A stretch of 64,000 nt of DNA from NCBI GenBank assembly GCA_029255685.2, contig CM055311.2:54147048-54211047 (forward strand), in the 5' to 3' direction. Below the pieces are notes generated by a model that was not told the origin of the DNA, did no database searches, and worked only from the letters and a program-made list of their open reading frames with translations. This document shows, one piece after another, positions 57,786 to 64,000 of the stretch. The translations under genes were made by a program, and so were the position numbers. Positions within the stretch are counted from its first letter, which is position 1; every line of letters begins with the position of its first letter. Origin of the DNA: Silene conica. Lineage: Eukaryota; Streptophyta; Magnoliopsida; Caryophyllales; Caryophyllaceae.

Positions 57786-58310
57786 GAGTACATATTAGAA
57801 TATGTCTGAGCATGGACCGCTAGAGTACGATATGTGTTGATGTTTGTATGCGTGTCAAGTTGTGGTCTGAGCAGGGATCATATAACTTGACATGTGAGTG
57901 TTTGTGGCGTGACGGACACGTCTGAGCAGGGACCGCTGGACCGTCACGTGTATGGTTGATGCGGTAGGATATGTCTGAGCAGGGACCGCTATTCTACCGT
58001 GATATTGTATGACCGTAGTGGGTTGGGTCTGAGGAGGGATCCCAATTTCATTACGAAGAGTAATGGTCACGACTGAGCTGGGTCTAGGAACCATTATTAG
58101 CTGATTGGTATCCACTTGTGCCTGAGCAGGGGTCACGAGTGTATGCTTGCTGATTTGTGTACCAAGTCTAACCTGAGCAGGGGTGTGACTTGAGCACTAC
58201 TGATTGTGTCTAGTTCTTGCCTGAGCAGGGGTAGGTCCTAGACATTGCTGATTGCATCTGCTTGGCTGAGTAGGGGTACAGTGTCAGATGCTGCTGATTG
58301 ATTGTGATAG
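57786..58310 (+). repeat. Stem-loop array in A2 3' LTR (10 units)
   Basis: Ten units with the shared TCTGAGCAGGGA-type segment. Arms include TGTCAAGTT/AACTTGACA, CGTGACGG/CCGTCACG, CGGTAG/CTACCG, TAATGGT/ACCATTA, CAAGTC/GACTTG, TGTCTAG/CTAGACA and GCATCTG/CAGATGC. All ten show an inverted repeat of at least five bases, one of them with a mismatch. Confidence 0.88.
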
Positions 58311-58961
58311 ATAGAGTGTTAATGATTTTAGAACTGTTCATCCAAGGCATTAGATGACTCTTTGGCTAGTTTCGTAAATGGTTTTGATTGAAAGACCCCC
58401 TGGCCGGGCAACCGGCTCTCCTTCCAAATAGTTTCTGAAGTTGGTTGAGAGCCTTGCATAGTATTTGCATGTTGACTTGAGTTGAGATATCGGGACATAT
58501 ATATATGCTTCACATGTTATAAATGCTGGAGTATGTTGGATGTTTATGTGTTCCGTGTCGTTACAAAAGGTGGCTAGGAGAACTCTAGTCACTCCCCACT
58601 GATTGTGGCGTACATGTTTACATGTATGTAGGTATATGACAGGTTGGATTGGCTGATGGGTTGCATGGAGGGCTAGCGAGCGATGATCCGTCGTTCATCG
58701 ATGACTTACCTATTACATCGTGTAGCTAGACCTTGTAGTTTTGCTTTTATACTGAGTGCATGTAGGGATGTGCCATCCCAGGCTGTTTGTATTTATACTT
58801 CCAGTACTTAGACTGTTATACTTATCTATGTTTTTGTTTAAACCAGTTGTTTCAGTTTTGTTTTAATTCACCTCGTTTATCATGCATGTTAAAGTTTAAA
58901 TTTCGCGTAAATTTTGGCATGTTTGTATGTTTTATTTTCCGCTGCGACGAGGGGTTTTCCA

Positions 58962-59127
58962 AGGGTTGTTTGATGACAATTTAATTGTGAACTAGTCGAT
59001 TGAGTGCACGCAGGAGACCGGTTTATTAAGTTAAACTTGACCTAGATCGAAAGATTGGAAGGGTGGACTTGCCTATAGAACAATAGATTTAACCTAATAG
59101 AACGAAAGTTATTTAAGGGACCCTATG
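58962..59127 (+). repeat. Remnant repeat E (right part)
   Basis: Continuation of 46050-46977 beyond A2, ending where an A-like LTR fragment starts. Contains GTCGATTGAG. Confidence 0.4.
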
Positions 59128-60029
59128 TAATATCCCGTATATTCGTCAAACCATATTTTAAATAAATTAAAGTAGTTTTCGGAAGTTTAATATATTGTAT
59201 TTAAATTCGTAAACTTAGATTTTAAATATAACTTATAAGTTCCATTTTGAGATTTTATAATCTTAAAATGTTGGAAATTCACTTGGCATTCCGTTTACTA
59301 AGATTCCCGAACATTCAATTAAAACCCGTCTCATTAAAGTGGTAATAAAAGAAAAGTGAAGGAAGGTTCCCCCAAATTTCCTCACAAACTCTTCCTTCTT
59401 CCCCAGGGATTTGGGAAATCAGTTTCCATTCCCAAACATTTCCAACTTCTCCAAGCTCACAAAAACTAAGCTTGTGAACTCGTTCCAACTGCGTGTAAGG
59501 TGAGGTTTTCTCCTACGCATTCCTTACATCATTCCAATCATATCTATCTCTTTAAATTTTAGATTCGAACAAGTGAAATTCCGGGCTGTTTTCCTTGGAA
59601 TTTCCTGTACAACATTTTTTACTCGTGTTTGGTTGTTTTAGGTGTTGATTTGGAGGACCCAAACATTGACTCATACGTGATTGAGGAAGAGACGGAGGTT
59701 TAATCGCATAAAAAGGTGACCGTGATGAGGAAACTCGACTTTTGTCATAAATTAACTTGACATGAGTTTTTATGAATGTTTATGGTGATTTGATGATGTT
59801 TATAACATAAATGTGTTATTGGTAGTTGTTATGTTGAAATACACATGTTAGTAATTGAGGAATATGCATAATCTGAAATTTGGGTTTATGTTGATGAGAT
59901 TGTGTTGTATTGCTCTTGATTGTAGAATTATTGAAGAAAGAGTAATGGTTAATGCTTGTTTAGGTTTGCCTTGCATTTTCAGATTTTAATTATGTAGTTG
60001 TAAATTGTTGAGATTATGAAGCTTATTGC
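59128..60029 (+). repeat. Diverged A-like LTR fragment
   Basis: Starts TGTAATATCCCGTATATTCG, a variant of the A-family LTR start, and keeps the block around GAGGACCCAAACATTGA that parallels the A2 LTR near 47480. Lacks hairpins and stem-loop array. Truncated on the right by copia coding sequence. Confidence 0.55.
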
Positions 60030-61144
60030 TGCTGGTTTGCCAAATTAGCTGGGGCACTGCGCAAAAATGGGTTTTGATAGTCCTATTCCGACTATTCTCT
60101 ATTTACTTATTCGTTTTCCATGACCCGTCTTCATGTTTTAATTTTTGTGGATGATCTTGTTATAGCGGGTAATGACTCTACTGTTATCTCTCGTTTTAAA
60201 GAGTATTTGCATCACTGTTTTAAAATGAATACTAGGCCCCTTGAAATACTTTTTAGGCCTTGAAGTTGCGAGAAATTCCGAAGGCATTTTTCTTAATCAA
60301 AGGAAATACACATTCGACATTATTACATAATCTGGACTTTTGGGTGCAAAGCCAGCTTCCACTCCCATGGAACTTGATCATAAACTTGGTGTTTCAACAA
60401 GTCCTTTGTTCGGTGAACCAGAACGATATCGACGGTTGGTTGATCAACTTGTTTATTTGGTTGTCACACGCTTATACCTCTCCTTTTCAGTTCATGTCCT
60501 CTCCCAATTCATTCAGCAACCTCGGGAGCTCATATGGAGGCCGCCTTACGAGTTCTACGATAACTTAAGGGTAGTCCAGGTCATGGCGTGTTGCTTAGTT
60601 CTACCAGTCCCCTCACGGTCACCGGATGGTGTGATTCGGAATGGGCTACGTGTCCTTTGACCCGTCGTTCCGTCACAGGATGGTTTGTCTTTCTTGGTGA
60701 TTCTCCCATGTCTTGGAAAACCAAGAAACAACACACGGTTTCTCTCTCGTCGGCTGAAGCTGAATATCGTTCCATGGCCGCTATTGTGTGTGAGTTAAAA
60801 TGACTAAAAGGCTTGTGAAGTCTTGACCAGTGGAAGTCTTTAAATTCCGGAATTTAGAATTGCACCCAATTTCATAAGTAGCACGAAGCCAAAGTTGTTT
60901 TGTGATAGTCAATCCGCGATACATTTAGCTCGAAATCCGGTTTTTCATGAGCGCAGAAAATATATCAAGATTGCTTGACTGTCATTTTGTTCGGGATGCT
61001 ATCACAAACGGTCTTGTTTCGCCCTTTCATGTCCCCACCAACGAGCAAGTTGTCGACCTCTTTACCAAATCATTGGGTGTTCGTCAGTATCATTACTTAC
61101 TCCGCAAACTAGACATTCCCGATTATTATGCTCCATTTTAACAG
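60030..61144 (+). pseudogene. C4: copia RT/RNase H remnant
   Basis: WFAKLAGALRKNGF, SYSDYSLFTYSF and catalytic FVDDLVIAGND (60144-60176) mark reverse transcriptase. RNase H reads GWCDSEWATCPLTRRSVTGW, LGDSPMSWKTKKQ and LSSAEAEYRSMAA, then [18 protein letters not shown] and VVDLFTKSLG, ending at 61141. At least five frame breaks and stops. A different copia lineage from C1/C2. Confidence 0.87.
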
Positions 61145-61151
61145 AAGGGGG

Positions 61152-61295
61152 GTGTTAAACGAATGTTGTGCTCAATATTAGCACAATATTTGTTTCTTAG
61201 TCTTGGCTATTTACTAGCCTTTAGTCTTGGTAACAAATAATTTTGTTATCAATTTGCTCCTTATTTTCAGTGATGTGTCATCTTTATTGTATTAA
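61152..61295 (+). repeat. C4 3' LTR start
   Basis: TGTTAAACGAATG follows the polypurine tract AGAAGGGGGG and is truncated by the LINE insertion. Confidence 0.7.
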
Positions 61296-61329
61296 TTTTT
61301 TTTTTTTTTTTTTTGATAAGGTAAGGAAA

Positions 61330-61809
61330 CTAGGTTGATCCTCTTGGATAGGACCAACCTATCGCATCCTTTCGAATGAGTAAGGTAAGTTGAAGCCACC
61401 GGCTTTCAACCCACCTCGAAAGAGTTGGACATGAATGTCCAACGGAAGCCATGAAGTCAGCAACCTTGTTGGCTTCACGGAAGCAATGTTTAATTATCAC
61501 TTCATCGAAAAGATGAAGATCAAGTTTCACATCCTTGATAATACTAGAGATTTTCCACGGGACTTGCCAAGTGCTACGGAGGGAGTTGATAACACATAAA
61601 TTATCACCCTCCACAATTAACTTAGAGATTCCTAAATGTTTAGCGGCTAGAATACCTTCTTTTAAGGCGAGTGCTTCTGCGACAATAATACTATTAGATC
61701 CGCACTTTTTTGCACCTAGCAACACGACTTCACCATTATGATCTCTTATACAATATCCTAAAGCAGCTTTATTGTCATCTATTCTCGATCCGTCAAAATT
61801 TAGCTTCAA
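61330..61809 (-). CDS. LINE C-terminal RNase H domain (open, part of a broken ORF2)
   Basis: Plant-type RNase H of L1 LINEs: NFDGS, AEALALKEGI, VEGDN and REANKVADFMAS supply the four acidic residues. 159 open residues to a stop 15 bases before the poly(A). The acids are intact although upstream parts of ORF2 are broken. Confidence 0.85.
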   Translation of the reverse strand: MKLNFDGSRIDDNKAALGYCIRDHNGEVVLLGAKKCGSNSIIVAEALALKEGILAAKHLGISKLIVEGDNLCVINSLRSTWQVPWKISSIIKDVKLDLHLFDEVIIKHCFREANKVADFMASVGHSCPTLSRWVESRWLQLTLLIRKDAIGWSYPRGST

Positions 61810-61938
61810 AAAACCATTTCTAGGTTTCTCCCACCAGATTTCCTTCTTACTAGAAGTGTTTCTAACACACTTTACTTTCTCAGGATTGTTGAGATCTTTA
61901 TGTCTAGTTTCGTTACAGGCCTTAATGCTATTATTACA

Positions 61939-62433
61939 TTACGTAATAAGTTTGTTTATATTGAAATTAACGTTATTAAAGATAATATCATTTCTATAAA
62001 ACCATTCATTCCACCAAATAAAAATGATCTTAACGAAATCATTTTTTGGAATTAAGTCTTTTAGATAATTAAGCTTCATTAGAAAATTTTGACTTGCAAT
62101 ATTGTCATACTTTGTCAAAAAGTTATTGTAAGTAGTAATGCTCATTTCTTGGATAATGGACCTGATCAAAGGACATTCGTAAAAGAAGTGATCTTTATTT
62201 TCACTAGGATAGTTACACAAAATGCAATGAGGTGGGACATTAATATGACTTTTAAGAAGTCTATCTTTCGTTGGAAGGCCGTCAACACATGCTTTCCAAA
62301 GAAAAAACTTCAATTTTGGTGGAATATTCAATTTCCAAACCCACTGAAAGTTACATTTGTCATGAGCGTGATCGAACAAACCTTGCGCTAACCAAGTTGC
62401 TGTTTTTGTAGAAAAATTTTCATCCACGGACAA
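61939..62433 (-). pseudogene. LINE zf-RVT region
   Basis: WKLNIPPKLKFFLWKACVD and HCILCNYPSENKDHFFYECPL are the zinc-binding segment found after reverse transcriptase in plant LINEs. It is separated by frame breaks from both neighbours. Confidence 0.85.
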
Positions 62434-62487
62434 CCCCCATATGAGGGCATCTGGAATATCATTATGTGGCAGCGGAATGTTAGTAAT

Positions 62488-63960
62488 CTAATTCACAATA
62501 TCGTTATTTACCAAATTGGCTAATTTACAAACATCCCATTGTTTGTCATAGGTTATGAAATCTTTAACCAAAAGATTAAGATCGCGGCTATTATCATCAT
62601 CACTCGTAATGCTGGTAAGTGGGTGCGAGAAAACCCAATTATCAGACCAAAACTTAATATTGCTACCATTACCTACCTGCCATCTCAATCCTTTTCTAAA
62701 GAGAGTCCGAAGACTCATAAGCTTACGCCATTGCCAAGAAGCGACTGAGTTAGGCTTATAATCAAATAGTGAACAATTTCTCAAGTATTTTTTAGTTATC
62801 ACTTTAACCCATATACTCTCCTTATCCATAAGGATTTTCCATAGAAGTTTCATTTGAAGGGCTTTATTAGCGGCTTCAGAAGATTTTATTCCCAATCCAC
62901 CAATCGATTTTGGTAAGCAAACTTTATGCCAACCAATCAAACTAGGGGAGCGTTGTGAAGGATTCTTATTCCAAAGAAAGTCTCTGTTAATCTTATCTAA
63001 TCTCTTATGGATTGATGAGGGAAGAAGAAAGCTTTGCATTTGAAAAGTTCCCTTCGAGGCTAAATTAGCATTATTTATCAGAACTAGTCTACCTACTTGT
63101 GATAAAGAATTTGCTTTCCATTTCGATAACTGGGTGCAAGAAGAATGAATAATACTTTCGAAAGTATTTTTAGTTACTCTGCTATCTATTATAGGACATC
63201 CTAAATACTTTCCCAAATGAGCTTCCTCGTTCATACGGAGAATACCTCTAAAGGATTCACGTTGAGATCGCTCAATATTTCTAGTGCATTGAAAAGTGGA
63301 TTTGTCAAAATTAACAAACTGTCCTGAAATTGTGCAAAATTTATCTAAAATAGACTTAATGGTTCTACAACTTTGGTTAGAGGCTTTAGCGAAAATGATC
63401 AAGAAAAGGGATTTTCTCAATCCCAGATCCAATTCTAATACCAATATCACTAGAACTAAGATCACTATTCTTTTGTAGAGATCTTGCTAAAATCTCTGCG
63501 CACATAATAAAAATATACGGGGAGAGTGGGTCTCCCTGTCTAATACCTCGAGTGGGTCTAACAACGTCTCCCGGTCTTCCATTTACTAACACTGAGAACG
63601 AGACAGTTTTTATACATTCCATAATCCAAGAGGTCCATTTGATACTAAACCCTATTTGCTTAAATGTTTCCTCAATAAAACTCCATTCTAGTCGGTCGTA
63701 TGCTTTCTGCATATCAAGTTTAATTGCAATCCAACCCCCTTTGCCTTTTTTACGTTTAAACGAGTTAAAAATCTCGTGGGCAAGAAGAATATTATCCTGA
63801 ATAAAGTGGTTGGGCGTAAAAGCCCCTTGGAACGGGTGAATTATCTTATGCAAGACACTGCGAAGACGAGTAGCTCAGATTTTTGAAATTATCTTATAGA
63901 TCGTTGAACAAAGACTAATAGGCGAAAATGATTAGCTGTTTGAGGGTTATCAATTTTAGG
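62488..63960 (-). pseudogene. LINE reverse transcriptase, FADD box deleted
   Basis: Core blocks: NHFRPISLC-type start (frameshift and stop near 63870-63930), then FQGAFTPNHFIQDN, KLDMQKAYDRLEW with the first catalytic Asp, and GIRQGDPLSPYIF (63386-63853). The next block should be FADD, but PFL joins straight to IIFAKAS, with loss of about 20 bases and a frame change near 63415. The thumb/C-terminal part follows (LGKYLGCPI, SLSQVGRLVLI, IGGLGIKS, VGNGSNIKFWSDNW). Without FADD it cannot work. Confidence 0.87.
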
Positions 63961-64000
63961 AATTAATGCTATGAAAGTATGATTTATTTCTTTTAGTAAT

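Larger units (their letters stand above)
46978..58961 (+). mobile_element. A2: Ty3/gypsy-type element, gag relic only
   Basis: 5' LTR 46978-51248 (2671 bp after removing a 1600-bp insertion), primer-binding site, gag relic, 2 kb of non-coding DNA, polypurine tract, 3' LTR 56285-58961 (2677 bp). Flanks AGGTT (46973-46977) and AGGGT (58962-58966) agree at four of five positions, a likely decayed target duplication. No protease, reverse transcriptase or integrase. Same family as A1. Confidence 0.88.
56285..58961 (+). repeat. A2 3' LTR
   Basis: 2677 bp, uninterrupted; TGTAACATCC to GGGGTTTTCCA. Has hairpin cluster 57225-57540 and stem-loop array 57786-58310. It serves as the empty-site reference for the solo LTR at 48464. 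Confidence 0.9.
61296..64000 (-). mobile_element. L1-type LINE, 3' part, extends beyond window
   Basis: The poly(A) tail appears as 19 T at 61296-61314. Going up on the minus strand come RNase H, zf-RVT, the reverse transcriptase C-terminal region and the reverse transcriptase core, with the reading continuing past 64000 (PKIDNPQTANHFR near 63935). The endonuclease part lies outside. Confidence 0.9.

Noticed and set aside
61535..61741. Plus-strand frames over the LINE
   Set aside because: Antisense shadows of the LINE RNase H and zf-RVT frames.

Overview
The window is repeat-dominated nuclear DNA of a flowering plant, most likely a eudicot. Evidence: AT-rich intergenic DNA, plant-type LTR retrotransposons with tRNA-Met and tRNA-Asp primer-binding sites, plant MITEs, a Helitron, a plant mariner, a plant L1-type LINE with a C-terminal RNase H, and an S-like RNase T2 gene split by GT-AG introns. 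I did not try to name the species.

Layout. 1-8132: a minus-strand Ty3/gypsy-type element (A1) with 3-kb LTRs and a non-coding interior, inserted into the reverse transcriptase of a Ty1/copia remnant (C1, 8133-11180). 11181-11766: tail of another A-family LTR. 11767-20129: two related LTR-like repeats around an AT-rich core. The right one is broken by a Mutator-type element with a 9-bp target duplication (15132-15986) and by a Helitron (16358-19793), which itself carries a mariner (17060-19484) with a broken transposase and what looks like the captured 5' end of a host gene. 20130-39309: a copia relic (C3) split by a second copia (C2, 20524-37510), which is split by a very young Athila-like gypsy element (B1, 23031-31295, perfect TSD) coding only Gag and protease. 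C3 also carries a fold-back element and a GGCC-rich hAT MITE with a perfect 8-bp TSD.

39373-41927 (minus) is the one convincing host gene: a three-exon RNase T2 homologue of 231 residues with an intact frame and a signal peptide, but with both catalytic histidines replaced (Tyr67, Arg123). 42397-46977 holds MITEs, a fold-back element and remnants. 46978-58961 is a second A-family element (A2, plus strand) with a gag relic, no pol, and two B-family solo LTRs, one in its 5' LTR and one in gag. 59128-61295 holds a diverged A-like LTR piece and a copia relic (C4). 61296-64000 is a minus-strand LINE whose reverse transcriptase has lost its FADD box.

The most unusual signals lie in the LTRs. (1) A-family LTRs contain an array of about ten 44-61 bp units; each unit has the same central segment flanked by its own private inverted repeat, so stem sequences differ while pairing persists. 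(2) B-family LTRs, interior and gag gene carry pairs of a 12-mer near GGTCGACCGACC spaced 21 bp start to start, with only one departure found. In gag the pair is in frame and encodes seven-residue GRPT repeats. (3) A-family LTRs carry related CCGGTCGACCGG hairpins, and a third LTR-like remnant carries TCGATCGA palindromes.
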